Made by a program: the position numbers and the translations under genes. Positions 1 through 9,089 of a stretch of DNA of 64,000 nucleotides are shown one piece after another. A model generated the notes under the pieces. That model saw only the letters and a program-made list of their open reading frames with translations. It was not told the origin of the DNA and did no database searches. The DNA lies in assembly GCF_018402285.1 (NCBI RefSeq), contig NZ_JAGYJH010000003.1:62001-126000 (forward strand), given 5' to 3'. Numbering within the stretch: the first letter of the stretch is position 1; the number at the start of each line of letters is the position of its first letter. The stretch is from Hyphomonas sp. GTDB taxonomy: Bacteria > Pseudomonadota > Alphaproteobacteria > Caulobacterales > Hyphomonadaceae.

Positions 1-473
1 GCCGTCATGACGGCCTGCGTCTTTCCCTCGATGATCAGCTTGCGGATGACCGGCACGGCAAACAGCGCGTCGGCCGCCTCGAGACTGCCAAGCTCGTGCG
101 GGCGGATCGTCTCGCCCTGGTTCATCGGGATGCCACCGATGATCTGGGCGCAATACTCGCTGAAAAGGATCTGCGAGAGCAGCGCTTCGGCCTCGCCGAA
201 CTTGCCTTCATCGTCAAGACGCGCGGCCCATTCGGAAACCTGGCGCAACGTCTCGACATAGGTAATCAGCCAGGAGAGCCCATGGGCGAGGTGCTGGCTG
301 CGCTCGAAGGCGGCGCGGTCTGGGCGTCCATCTGGACCGGCGAGCAGCGCCCTGGCCCCCGAGAGCGCCGCAGCGGCATAGGTATCGAGCGCAGCGACGG
401 CTTCCGCCAGCGCCGGCACCAGCCCCTTGAAGATTGTGCCCTGCCCGTTTTCCAGCGTGCTCACTGCGCCCAT
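1..473 (-). CDS. mcd: Acyl-CoA dehydrogenase family protein, probable (2S)-methylsuccinyl-CoA dehydrogenase, N-terminal part
   Basis: The gene starts at an ATG at 473 and runs off the window edge, so only about 157 N-terminal residues are visible. They form an all-helical region with HGLSWLITYVETLRQ, FGEAEALLSQI and GGIPMNQGETIRP. As I recall it, this is the extra N-terminal domain that sets methylsuccinyl-CoA dehydrogenases of the ethylmalonyl-CoA pathway apart from ordinary acyl-CoA dehydrogenases. The enzyme would oxidise methylsuccinyl-CoA to mesaconyl-CoA with FAD. The catalytic part lies outside the window, so a different long acyl-CoA dehydrogenase remains possible. The malyl-CoA-lyase-like gene at 48329-49384 fits the same pathway. 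An SDR gene lies 118 bp upstream on the same strand. Confidence 0.68.
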   Translation of the reverse strand, partial: MGAVSTLENGQGTIFKGLVPALAEAVAALDTYAAAALSGARALLAGPDGRPDRAAFERSQHLAHGLSWLITYVETLRQVSEWAARLDDEGKFGEAEALLSQILFSEYCAQIIGGIPMNQGETIRPHELGSLEAADALFAVPVIRKLIIEGKTQAVMT

Positions 474-591
474 GCTCTGCTCCCTAGATCTATCTGCCGC
501 GTCATGTCGCCTTATAGGATAGGGCGGCAAGCGCTTTCTGGCACATCCACATTGTGCGGCGCAACAACGCGCCGGAGTCCATCCCGTGGGC

Positions 592-1410
592 TCAGCCCTC
601 AAGTTTGCGGTAACGTGCAGTCTGTGAATGGGCCAGAGCCCTGCCCACCGGCTCAGGCAGGATGCGCGTCAGCGTCGCCACCGCCTTGTTGAACATCCCC
701 GGCACAACCACCGGCTGGCCGCGATTGACCGCGTCGATCCCCGCTTTCACAACAGGCGCCGCCTCCATCCACATCCATCCGGGCATCTTGTCGGTCGTCT
801 CGCGCATGCCATTCACATCGTGGAACTCGCTCCAGGTGAAGCCCGGGCAGAGCGCGGTGCAATGGACATCCTTGTGACCCAGCGTCTCGCATTCAGCCGC
901 CACGCTCTCTGAGAACTTGATCATCGCGGCCTTGACGCTGCCGTAGAGCGTGTGTCCTGCACTACCGGCGGTATAGCCCGCCAGCGAAGCCACATTGATG
1001 ATCCGCCCGAACCCGCGGGCGGCCATGCCCGGCAGGACGCGGTGGGTCAGCTCCACCGGGGCCGTATAGAGTACCTGAAGGAAATCGGCCTGATCATTCC
1101 AGCTGGTAGAGAGAAATGTGCCCGGCAGGCCATAGCCGGCATTGTTGACCAGCGCGTCGATCTCCCGGCCCTTGCCTTCCAGCGCCGCAATGAGGCGAGG
1201 CGGCGCGCCGGGATTGGCCAGATCTTCAGGGATCACCTCGACCAGCACCCCGTGGCGGGCGTGCAATTCCGCCGCCAGAACCTGCAATCGGTCCGCCCTG
1301 CGCGCCGTCAGGGCGAGGTCCCAGCCCAGGGCTGCGTATTGTTTTGCAAACTCAGCACCTATGCCGGAAGATGCACCAGTAATGAGGCAAAGCCGTCTAT
1401 TCATGCCCAT
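592..1410 (-). CDS. Short-chain dehydrogenase/reductase (SDR family)
   Basis: This is a classical SDR of 272 residues. The cofactor motif TGASSGIG is at residues 11-18, NNAG at 89-92, the catalytic Ser near 142 and YGSVK (Tyr156, Lys160) after it. It should be a cytoplasmic NAD(P)-dependent oxidoreductase with a Rossmann fold. The substrate cannot be told from the sequence. The start could be the ATG at 1410 or the one two codons later at 1404. It lies upstream of the probable methylsuccinyl-CoA dehydrogenase on the same strand and is divergent from the TonB receptor gene. Confidence 0.9.
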   Translation of the reverse strand: MGMNRRLCLITGASSGIGAEFAKQYAALGWDLALTARRADRLQVLAAELHARHGVLVEVIPEDLANPGAPPRLIAALEGKGREIDALVNNAGYGLPGTFLSTSWNDQADFLQVLYTAPVELTHRVLPGMAARGFGRIINVASLAGYTAGSAGHTLYGSVKAAMIKFSESVAAECETLGHKDVHCTALCPGFTWSEFHDVNGMRETTDKMPGWMWMEAAPVVKAGIDAVNRGQPVVVPGMFNKAVATLTRILPEPVGRALAHSQTARYRKLEG

Positions 1411-1584
1411 TTTTCATGCCTGCTTCATAAATTGTGTCAGAAATACAACAAAAGTAGAACTAAAGCATGGTGTTAGCACGGTCTTCTTGTTGATTGCTGC
1501 GCCGCCCACACCTTACGATCATTCTAGGTTTCCACAACCGTCCGCCGGCGCACCGGCAACACATGCACACGGAGTAACACTTCC

Positions 1585-4068
1585 ATGCGATTCAAATCAG
1601 CCTTGTTCGCGGCCGCAGCCGCCGTCGCGTTTTCAGCAGTCTCTGCACCAGCCCTCGCGCAGGAGCAGGAAGACGAGTCCTCCCGCACGCTCGATACCGT
1701 TGTCACCGTCGGTACGCGCGTTGCCAACCGCTCGGCCCTCGACACGGCCGCACCGGTCGACGTCGTTTCCGCCGAGACCATCCAGAACATGGGCGTCGGC
1801 GAGCTCAATCAGGCGCTCGCGGTCAACCTGCCTTCCTACAACTTCCCTCGCCCGGCCCTCGCCGACGGTACCGACTCGGTGCGCCCGGCCGCCCTGCGCG
1901 GACTCGCGCCTGACCAGACCCTCGTTCTCGTCAACGGCAAGCGGCGCCACTCGGCCGCCCTCGTCAACGTCAACGGTACGATCGGCCGCGGCGCTTCGGC
2001 GGTTGACCTGAACACCATCCCTTCCCTCGCCGTCGGCGGCGTGGAAGTCCTGCGCGACGGCGCCTCGGCGCTTTACGGCTCTGACGCCATCGCCGGCGTG
2101 GTCAACGTCCGCCTGCGCGAAGCCAATTCAGGCGGCGCCGTCCAGGCCAGCTATGGCTGGCGCGAAACCGAATACACGGTCCCGGTGAACGCCCCGACAG
2201 CGGCCGGCGTGCCCAACCCCGGCCCCGAAGTCACCCGCGAGCGCTCTGACGGTCACATCCTGACGGTCGCCGGCTGGAAAGGTTATGGCCTCGGTGAAGA
2301 CGGCTTCATCACCGTCACCGGTGAGTACAAGGACCAGAACAACACCGAACGCTCCGGCTATGACAGCCGCCAGCAATACCCTGGCGTCTTCCCGGAAGGC
2401 GAAGCGATCATCAACCGCTTCAACGCCTGGACCGGTGAGCCGGAACTGGAACAGCTTAGCTTCTTCGCCAATGCCGGTTACACTCTGGAGAACGGTGTCG
2501 AACTTTATGGCTGGGGCAGCTTCCAGGACCGCGAAACCGTCTCTGCCGGCTTCTACCGCCGCGCCAATGACGCTCGCAACGTCATCGAAATCTATCCCAA
2601 CGGCTTCCTGCCCAAGATCAATCCGACGACAACCGACATGTCCGCCCTCGGCGGTGCCCGCTTCAACTGGGCCGGCTGGGATGTGGACGCCTCGCTTGGC
2701 TATGGCTCCAACAAGATGGAGTTCCAGATCATCGATACGCTGAACCGGTCGATCGGCCCCTCCTCCAAGACCTCGTTCGATGCCGGCGGCTTTGAGACGT
2801 CCCAGCTCGTGGCCAATATTGGTTTCGTCAAGGGCTACGCCATGGACGGCCTCGCCTCTGATCTCAACGTGGCCTGGGGCGTGGAAGCCCGCCAGGAAAC
2901 TTATGAGATCTTCGCAGGTGAACCCGACTCTTACCGCAATGGCGGCGTGCTTCTGAACGGCAACCCGACTGCATCAGGGTCCCAGGTGTTCCCCGGCTTC
3001 CGTCCGGAGAATGAGCAGGACGAAGACCGCACCGCGATCGGCGCCTATCTCGACGTTGAAGCCAACGTCACAGACGCCCTGCTCCTGTCCGGCGCCCTGC
3101 GCGGCGAATCCTATTCGGACTTCGGCGAAACCCTCACCGGAAAGCTCGCCGCCCGGTATGACTTCACCGAAAGCTTCGCAATCCGCGGCTCGATCCAGAA
3201 CGGATTCCGCGCCCCGTCGCTGCAGCAGCAGTTCTTCACCACCACGTCGACCAACTTCATCAATGGCGTGCCGTTCGACATCACCACCTTCACGGTGGAC
3301 AATCCGGTCGCGGTCGCGCTCGGTGCCGAGCCGCTGGATGCAGAAAAGTCGATCAACTACGCTCTCGGATTCGTCTTCCGGGCCGGCGCCTTCAACCTCA
3401 CGGTCGATGGCTACCGGATTGATGTGGAAGACCGCATCGTCCTTTCGGAAAACCTCACCGCAGCTAACGTTCAGGCCTTCCTTCAGGGCCAGGGCTTCAT
3501 CGGGTCTGGCGGCGGCCGCTTCTTCCTGAACGGCGTCGACACCGAAACCCAGGGCGTTGACATCATTGCCAACTATGCCTTCCCGGACACCGAAATCGGC
3601 ACCTTCCGCGGCACGGTCGGCGCCAACTTCAACAAGACCGAAGTGACTGACGTCCCGGCTGTTCCGCAGCTGGCAGCGCTCAGCCCGGCGCCAGTTCTCT
3701 TCGGCCGCGTCAACGTCCTGACGCTGGAAGAAGGCGCGCCCAAGGACAAGTTCACCGGTCAGCTCGACTGGTCGAACGGCCCCTTTGCCGCCACGCTGCG
3801 TGCCATCCGCTATGGCGAAGTGCTGGTGCCAAGCGCCAACCCTGCCAATGACTACACGCTTGACCCCAAAACGGTCATCGACCTTGAAGCACGATACACC
3901 TGGAACGACCTGCTGACCCTTGCCGTGGGCGCTGATAACATCCTGGACGAATATCCGGATGCAGCCCCAGCCAACTTCAACGGAACAGGCAACACGCCCT
4001 TCTCCAGCTATGGCCCGTTCGGCTATTCGGGTCGCTTCGTCTATACCAAGGCGACCCTTAACTTCTAA
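1585..4068 (+). CDS. TonB-dependent outer-membrane receptor
   Basis: This 827-residue protein has a clear Sec signal peptide (MRFKSALFAAAAAVAFSAV, cut after ALA near residue 25). A plug domain follows with VLVNGKRRHSAALVNVNG and the strongly typical VEVLRDGASALYGSDAIAGV. A long beta-barrel region ends in an aromatic C-terminus (ATLNF), as needed for outer-membrane insertion. It imports a substrate across the outer membrane using TonB/ExbBD energy. The ligand is unknown and no regulator or binding protein sits beside it. GGAG lies about 10 nt before the ATG. A strong hairpin terminator follows the stop, so it is probably transcribed alone. Confidence 0.95.
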   Translation: MRFKSALFAAAAAVAFSAVSAPALAQEQEDESSRTLDTVVTVGTRVANRSALDTAAPVDVVSAETIQNMGVGELNQALAVNLPSYNFPRPALADGTDSVRPAALRGLAPDQTLVLVNGKRRHSAALVNVNGTIGRGASAVDLNTIPSLAVGGVEVLRDGASALYGSDAIAGVVNVRLREANSGGAVQASYGWRETEYTVPVNAPTAAGVPNPGPEVTRERSDGHILTVAGWKGYGLGEDGFITVTGEYKDQNNTERSGYDSRQQYPGVFPEGEAIINRFNAWTGEPELEQLSFFANAGYTLENGVELYGWGSFQDRETVSAGFYRRANDARNVIEIYPNGFLPKINPTTTDMSALGGARFNWAGWDVDASLGYGSNKMEFQIIDTLNRSIGPSSKTSFDAGGFETSQLVANIGFVKGYAMDGLASDLNVAWGVEARQETYEIFAGEPDSYRNGGVLLNGNPTASGSQVFPGFRPENEQDEDRTAIGAYLDVEANVTDALLLSGALRGESYSDFGETLTGKLAARYDFTESFAIRGSIQNGFRAPSLQQQFFTTTSTNFINGVPFDITTFTVDNPVAVALGAEPLDAEKSINYALGFVFRAGAFNLTVDGYRIDVEDRIVLSENLTAANVQAFLQGQGFIGSGGGRFFLNGVDTETQGVDIIANYAFPDTEIGTFRGTVGANFNKTEVTDVPAVPQLAALSPAPVLFGRVNVLTLEEGAPKDKFTGQLDWSNGPFAATLRAIRYGEVLVPSANPANDYTLDPKTVIDLEARYTWNDLLTLAVGADNILDEYPDAAPANFNGTGNTPFSSYGPFGYSGRFVYTKATLNF

Positions 4069-4091
4069 GGCCTGGCCTTCAGCCTACAAAC

Positions 4092-4121
4092 AAACGCCGC
4101 CCTTTCCGGGGCGGCGTTTTT
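4092..4121 (+). terminator. Rho-independent terminator of the TonB receptor gene
   Basis: A perfect 11-bp stem (AAACGCCGCCC at 4092-4102 with GGGCGGCGTTT at 4109-4119) has a 6-nt loop and runs into a T stretch, 24 nt after the receptor stop codon. Confidence 0.85.
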
Positions 4122-4205
4122 CTTTGCCTCCACGGCACGCTTGATCTTGGCCTGCGTACCCCTACTGTCCGCCCGCAACGGTAACATAGTCGGGGGAACG
4201 CCAGC

Positions 4206-5033
4206 ATGGCCCGCACACGCGCCAACGGGATCGAAATTGAACATGACACACTGGGAAATCCCAGTGATCCGGCGATCCTCCTGATCATGGGCTTTGCCTT
4301 CCAGATGACCCGCTGGCCGCTAGCTTTCCGCCAGCGGCTTGCCGATGCCGGTTTCCATGTCATCTGGTTTGACAATCGCGACATCGGCCTTTCCCAGGAA
4401 ATGGGCGGCTTATCCAGCTATACCCTGAACGATCTTGCGGCCGATGCCGCCGGCCTGCTCGACGCGCTCGGGATTGAGCGCGCGCATATCGTGGGCATGT
4501 CGATGGGGGGCATGATTGCCCAGCTGATGGCGCTTGATCACGCCCACAAGGTCAACAAGCTCGTCGCCATGATGACGACTTCGGGCGCGCCAAACCTTCC
4601 TCCGCCCTCACAGGAAGCCCTTGCCGCGCTCACCGCGGTGCCGCTCCAGCGCACGGCAGAGGCAATTGGCGAGATTGCCGTCATGGCCCAGCACGCCATC
4701 GGCTCGGCGCCCCACCTGCGCAACAGCGCGGATGTGATCCGCCAGAACGCGATCGAGGACTTCCGCCGCTCCGACCGGCCCTTCGGCGTCATCCGTCAGT
4801 TCACGGCCATTCAGACCCAGCCCCGCTGGCATGAACGCCTCGGTGCCATCACCGCACCCACGCTGGTCCTGCACGGCGCAGATGATCCGCTGGTCCGCCC
4901 GGCCGCGGGCGAAGACATCGCCCGGCGTATCTCCGGCGCCTGCTTCAAGACGCTTCCCGGTTGGGGCCATGACCTGGCTGACGCACTGTCGGAAACACTT
5001 GCAGCCGAGATCACCGCCTTCCTCAAGGAATGA
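4206..5033 (+). CDS. Alpha/beta hydrolase
   Basis: This 275-residue cytoplasmic protein has an alpha/beta-hydrolase fold. The oxyanion region is LLIMGF, the strand-4 motif is WFDNRDIGLS, and the nucleophile elbow GMSMGG puts the nucleophile at Ser99. VLHGADDPLV supplies the acidic residue and GWGHDLAD the catalytic His. The family contains esterases, C-C hydrolases and haloperoxidase-like enzymes, and nothing here fixes the substrate. The stop lies 4 bp from the stop of the convergent cyclase gene, and a 6-bp hairpin spans both stops. Confidence 0.88.
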   Translation: MARTRANGIEIEHDTLGNPSDPAILLIMGFAFQMTRWPLAFRQRLADAGFHVIWFDNRDIGLSQEMGGLSSYTLNDLAADAAGLLDALGIERAHIVGMSMGGMIAQLMALDHAHKVNKLVAMMTTSGAPNLPPPSQEALAALTAVPLQRTAEAIGEIAVMAQHAIGSAPHLRNSADVIRQNAIEDFRRSDRPFGVIRQFTAIQTQPRWHERLGAITAPTLVLHGADDPLVRPAAGEDIARRISGACFKTLPGWGHDLADALSETLAAEITAFLKE

Positions 5034-5037
5034 TCCG

Positions 5038-6009
5038 TCAGCGGATCGCTACCGGATTGATGATGGCCTGAACCGCGCCTTCGAGGCGCGGCGCCCCCAG
5101 AGTGAAGAAGAACTCGCTCACCCCGTCTTGAGCGAGGTCATGCGTTACCATGTTCTCGAGGATGTAAACGCCATTCTTCGCCAGCAGCGTCAGGTGAACG
5201 TCAAATGGCCGCGACTCGACCTCAAACGGGATTACTTCCAGCGCCCATGTGTCAGCGCCAATCGCCACCGCGCCAAGGTCGGCCAGATACTGCGCGCCCT
5301 CAACCCCAAGGCCTGGCTCTACCGGGGAAAGCTCAGCTGAGCCCTCCTGCGCCTTCATGGTGCCGGTATGGAACAGGACCACATCCCCTTCCCCGATGGT
5401 CACGCCCGCCGCGCGCATTGCCGCATCGATCTCGGCCTTGTTGAACGCCGTGCCCGCCGGCACCGGGCTGCCGAACTGTTTGGTCATGTCCAGCAGCACG
5501 CCGCGCGTCGCAATCGGCGGAATGTCATGCGTCCCGAACTGCGTCAGCCCGCCCGTCGTTACAAAGTCGGCGACCGGCACGCCGTTATAATAGCGGTGAT
5601 CGATGCCCATATGCCCGAGCCCGTCGATCTGGCTGCCGATGCCGACATAGGTGTTGACGAGGTCATCATTCCCCACCGCCTTGTTCTCGCCGAGCGGGGT
5701 ACCCGAACCATCCGACAGCTGAAGGATTGTCATCGAAAAGCTGCGCGGGCCATAGGCCGGCGTCTTGCGCCCGGTCACCTGCCCCAGCGAATATGTCTTG
5801 CCGGTGGTGATCAGCCTGGCGGCCTCGGCCGTCTTCTCCGGCGAGAGCAGGTTCAGCGCCCCGATCCGGTCATCAGCGCCATAGCGGGAAGGATACCAGA
5901 CCTCCTTCACCTCAGGCTTTGCGCCCGGCGCGGCCGGTGCCGCCTCATCTGCCGCCATATGCCCGCACGCCGCAAGCCCCAGCACCGCTGCCATCAGGAT
6001 CGTCTTCAT
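5038..6009 (-). CDS. Cyclase family (kynurenine-formamidase-like) putative lipoprotein
   Basis: The N-terminus MKTILMAAVLGLAACG is a lipoprotein signal with a lipobox ending in Cys15, so the protein is probably anchored on the periplasmic side. The body resembles the metal-dependent cyclase/formamidase family, with the metal-site region GLGHMGIDHRYYNGV in place of the usual HxGTHxDxPxH and a downstream VVLFHTGT. Secreted members with such long N-termini are known but have uncertain substrates. Isolated monocistronic gene between a convergent hydrolase and a GST-like gene. Confidence 0.82.
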   Translation of the reverse strand: MKTILMAAVLGLAACGHMAADEAAPAAPGAKPEVKEVWYPSRYGADDRIGALNLLSPEKTAEAARLITTGKTYSLGQVTGRKTPAYGPRSFSMTILQLSDGSGTPLGENKAVGNDDLVNTYVGIGSQIDGLGHMGIDHRYYNGVPVADFVTTGGLTQFGTHDIPPIATRGVLLDMTKQFGSPVPAGTAFNKAEIDAAMRAAGVTIGEGDVVLFHTGTMKAQEGSAELSPVEPGLGVEGAQYLADLGAVAIGADTWALEVIPFEVESRPFDVHLTLLAKNGVYILENMVTHDLAQDGVSEFFFTLGAPRLEGAVQAIINPVAIR

Positions 6010-6071
6010 CGCTTCCTCCCGTTATGTCTTTGGAAGAAGCCTACCCCACCCGTCTCAGCGTGCAAGCGCTC

Positions 6072-7019
6072 TCACGCGCGGCGCAGCAGGAACCCCGCCC
6101 GCGGGAAATGCACGTGCAGCGTTTCGGCCTCCGGGCTGATCCGCTGCAGGATCACGCGCTGGCTGTCAGCGTGCACCAGCTCGCCCTCCACCCAGTCCTG
6201 CCCGTAGTCATCGGGCGCGACCGCCACATGCTCGCCCGGCGCAAAGCCCTGGGGCTCATTCCGCGTCGTCGCTGCCACGAGGCGCGGCGCGGCATCCTTG
6301 GCAATCGCCACCGCCTGCGCAGGGGTAATCGTCTCGGGCGTCTGCCCTTCCACCTCGGTCAGCCGGTCATACCAGGCCCGCGTCAGTGGCGCGCTCTCGA
6401 AACAGGCGTCCGCAAAGGCGGGCACCGCCTGCTTCATCCACCACACATTCATGTAGGCATGCACATCGACAAAGCCAGGCTTGGCGCCGATCAGGTAGAG
6501 CCCGCCGCCCGCGCCCTTGGCGCCCGCGAGGCGCTCCTCCAGCAGCATCAGCCGCGCGCGCCACTGGTCGCGCATCATCGGCGCCACCGCCTTCATGCCC
6601 GCCACATTGAACGGCCGGCCCGAAAGCTGCTCGCGGTCCTTGATGAACGCCTCGGGCACATTGTCCCCGATCTCGCCGAAGATCACAGCCACCGACGACT
6701 GGAACCACCGCCCATCGGTCCATCCGGCCACCATCTGCGCCAGTCCCTCATGGCCCGCCAGCTTCAGCGCCGCCATGGGATAGCGCACCTCCAGCTCCCG
6801 CAGGATGATCGCCGTGTCGCAGTAGATGTCGGCCCCGATCTGCAGCACCGGAATGCGCCGGTAGCCGCCCGTCAGCGGGACGAGGCCGGGCTTTGGCATG
6901 ATCGAGGGCTGCTCGACGCGCGCATAGGCAAGGTTCTTAAGGCGAAGAGTAAGACGCACCTTCTCGGCATAGGGCGAGGCAGGATACTCATGCAGGATGA
7001 TCGTGCGGGCGTCCGCCAT
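6072..7019 (-). CDS. Glutathione S-transferase family protein with C-terminal extension
   Basis: The first 80 residues are a thioredoxin-like GST N-domain (LHEYPASPYAEKVRLTLRLK, then RRIPVLQIGADIYCDTAII with the cis-Pro and the glutathione-binding acidic/Ser-like positions). A helical GST C-domain follows to about residue 230. The protein is 315 residues, against roughly 200-230 for simple GSTs. The last 85 or so residues look beta-rich and are not part of the standard fold. It may be a conjugating or dehalogenating enzyme; the substrate is not evident. It is divergently placed from the Ada-like gene at 7161. Confidence 0.82.
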   Translation of the reverse strand: MADARTIILHEYPASPYAEKVRLTLRLKNLAYARVEQPSIMPKPGLVPLTGGYRRIPVLQIGADIYCDTAIILRELEVRYPMAALKLAGHEGLAQMVAGWTDGRWFQSSVAVIFGEIGDNVPEAFIKDREQLSGRPFNVAGMKAVAPMMRDQWRARLMLLEERLAGAKGAGGGLYLIGAKPGFVDVHAYMNVWWMKQAVPAFADACFESAPLTRAWYDRLTEVEGQTPETITPAQAVAIAKDAAPRLVAATTRNEPQGFAPGEHVAVAPDDYGQDWVEGELVHADSQRVILQRISPEAETLHVHFPRAGFLLRRA

Positions 7020-7160
7020 GGTAACCGTCTAGCCTCCCGGGGTCTGCTTTTGGGTGCGCACTTTGCGCGCGTTCCTGTTTGCAGGAAAGTGTAAACACCG
7101 CCCTCACCTTGCGGCAAGAATCGGGTGGCGCCGGTTTGGCCCCTCCGGCACACTCTCCCC

Positions 7161-8045
7161 ATGGCAGACACATCCTTCCCCCTCGACGACCGCGCCCGCG
7201 CCTATGAACGCATGGCCCGGGCCCTCGAATGGCTCGGCGATACCTGGCAGGACTGGCCCGACCTTGACGCCGCTGCCCGTGCCATGGGCCTCTCCCCCCA
7301 CCATTTCCAGCGCGAATTCACCCGCTGGGCCGGCATCAGCCCCAAACAGTTCCAGGGCGCGCTCGCCCATGGCGTGGCCGGCGATCTCCTGCGCCAGGGC
7401 GCCAGCGTGCTCGACGCCAGCCTCGAGACCGGCCTCTCCGGCCCGGGCCGCCTGCATGACCTGTTCATCGCCCATGAAGGCCTCACCCCCGGCGAAGCCA
7501 AATCCGGCGGCCGTGGCGCCAATCTCAACCTTGGCAAGGCCCCCACCCCCTTTGGTATGGGCGCCTGGCTGATCGGCCCACGCGGCCTCATCGCGCTCGG
7601 CTTCATCGACGAGGACGCCGCCCCGCGCACCGGCTTCGAGCATCAGGGCCGCAGCGAGGAAGACGCCTTCGCAAACCTCGCCGCCCGCTATCCGGCCGCT
7701 TCAATTAGGCGTGATGACGGTCTCGCCGGGCGCATGGCACGCGACGTGTTCGAGGAAGGCCAGCCCCTGCCCGTGTGCCTCTATGGCACCCCTTTTCGGC
7801 GCCAGGTCTGGCGTGCCCTCCTGGAGATTCCGGTCGGTAAAACCTGCACCTATGGCCATCTGGCCGCCGCCGTCGAGGCGCCCAAAGCTGCCCGCGCCGT
7901 CGGCGCAGCCGTGGGCGCCAACCCGGTCAGCTGGTTCATCCCCTGCCACCGGGCCCTTGCAGCCGATGGCCGGCTGCATAACTATCATTGGGGTGTGGCG
8001 CGCAAGCGCGCCATGCTGGTATACGAACGCGCCCGTCTGGCCTGA
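7161..8045 (+). CDS. Ada-like protein: AraC-type HTH plus O6-methylguanine-DNA methyltransferase
   Basis: Residues 1-110 contain an AraC-type helix-turn-helix (MGLSPHHFQREFTRWAGISP). Residues about 125-295 form the alkyl-DNA transferase domain with the acceptor site PCHRALAADG (Cys262). The zinc/Cys N-terminal domain of E. coli Ada, which repairs phosphotriesters, is missing, so this is a two-domain Ada. It should remove methyl groups from O6-methylguanine by suicide transfer and may act as a regulator. I chose the ATG at 7161. A GTG at 7125 is possible, but nothing supports the 12 residues it would add. Confidence 0.85.
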   Translation: MADTSFPLDDRARAYERMARALEWLGDTWQDWPDLDAAARAMGLSPHHFQREFTRWAGISPKQFQGALAHGVAGDLLRQGASVLDASLETGLSGPGRLHDLFIAHEGLTPGEAKSGGRGANLNLGKAPTPFGMGAWLIGPRGLIALGFIDEDAAPRTGFEHQGRSEEDAFANLAARYPAASIRRDDGLAGRMARDVFEEGQPLPVCLYGTPFRRQVWRALLEIPVGKTCTYGHLAAAVEAPKAARAVGAAVGANPVSWFIPCHRALAADGRLHNYHWGVARKRAMLVYERARLA

Positions 8046-8127
8046 TGCGTCCTTCCGGCGCGCCGGCCGGCCAGCTGCGGGCGCCAACGAAAAGGGCCCC
8101 GGTGTGGCCTGGAAGCGGACCTGACCC

Positions 8128-8586
8128 ATGTGGCTCTACTATCTCCTCCTGGCGGCCATTCTCCTGTGGGGCGCCCATATCGCCTGGCGCTGGAAACAGG
8201 CGAAGGATTTCGCGCCTCAGCTCCTCGCCCTGCGCAAGGAAAGCGGCGAGCTTCCCGCCCATGTCGACGAGAAAGAGTTCACCGATCTCTATGTCCGCGC
8301 CGAGGGACCGCGCGCAGCGACCTATATCTATACCTGCGGCGCCTTTCTCGCGGTCGGCCTGCCGCCGCTCTCCAGCGTGTATAATTCCGTCTGGCAGACC
8401 TTCTGGCGCCTCTCGGGTGGCTCGCCCGTCTTCGAGCAGGGCACGCTGATCCATACGTTCAGCTTCTTCCTCGCCTTCATGGCTCTCTCGATCCTGATCC
8501 TCGCCATCGCCATGCGCCGCTACTACACCCTGATGCCGCCAAACCTGCGGCAGGTCATCCGTAATCTGAAGGACGCCCATTCATGA
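8128..8586 (+). CDS. Hypothetical membrane protein, three TM segments
   Basis: This 152-residue protein begins with a hydrophobic helix (residues 2-20). Two further hydrophobic stretches lie near 66-85 and 108-128, followed by a basic cytoplasmic-looking tail. I do not recognise the family. It overlaps the next gene by 4 bp (ATGA), which points to translational coupling with the glyoxalase-type protein. That neighbour is the only functional clue. Confidence 0.72.
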   Translation: MWLYYLLLAAILLWGAHIAWRWKQAKDFAPQLLALRKESGELPAHVDEKEFTDLYVRAEGPRAATYIYTCGAFLAVGLPPLSSVYNSVWQTFWRLSGGSPVFEQGTLIHTFSFFLAFMALSILILAIAMRRYYTLMPPNLRQVIRNLKDAHS

Positions 8587-9056
8587 GCCCTGAATTCCTC
8601 CACACCATGATCCGCGTCGGAGACATCGATGCGGCCAAGCGTTTCTTCTGCGAGGGCCTCGGCCTTGCCGAAGTCACCCGCTATGACAATGAAGCAGGGC
8701 GGTTCACCCTCGTCTTCCTCGCCGCCCCGGCCGACATTGAACGGGGTGGCGGGGTCCCCGAAGGCGCCTCCCCCACATCGCTCAACATCCCGATGATCGA
8801 GCTGACTTATAATTGGGACGAGAAGGACTATTCGGGCGGGCGCAATTTCGGCCACCTCGCCTATCAGGTCGAAGACATCTACGCCGCCACCCAGCGCTTC
8901 GCCGATCTCGGCGTGCCGATCAACCGCCCGCCCCGCGACGGCCGCATGACCTTTATCCGCTCTCCCGACGGCATCTCCATAGAACTCCTCCAGAAGGGCA
9001 AACCCCAAGCCCCGCAAGAGCCCTGGGCTAGCGCGCCGAATATCGGGGCCTGGTAG
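8583..9056 (+). CDS. VOC family protein, glyoxalase I-like (lactoylglutathione lyase)
   Basis: The 157 residues form two paired beta-alpha-beta-beta-beta modules. Metal-ligand candidates sit at the usual places: His7 (LHTMIRVGD), Glu in IELTYNW, His in NFGHLAYQV and Glu in ISIELLQ. The ELTYNW block is typical of glyoxalase I proper. It would isomerise the methylglyoxal-glutathione hemithioacetal to lactoylglutathione. The start overlaps the stop of the membrane-protein gene by 4 bp. Confidence 0.85.
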   Translation: MSPEFLHTMIRVGDIDAAKRFFCEGLGLAEVTRYDNEAGRFTLVFLAAPADIERGGGVPEGASPTSLNIPMIELTYNWDEKDYSGGRNFGHLAYQVEDIYAATQRFADLGVPINRPPRDGRMTFIRSPDGISIELLQKGKPQAPQEPWASAPNIGAW

Positions 9057-9089
9057 CAAGCCTGCTCCTGTCCGGGTTCTGATATCGGC

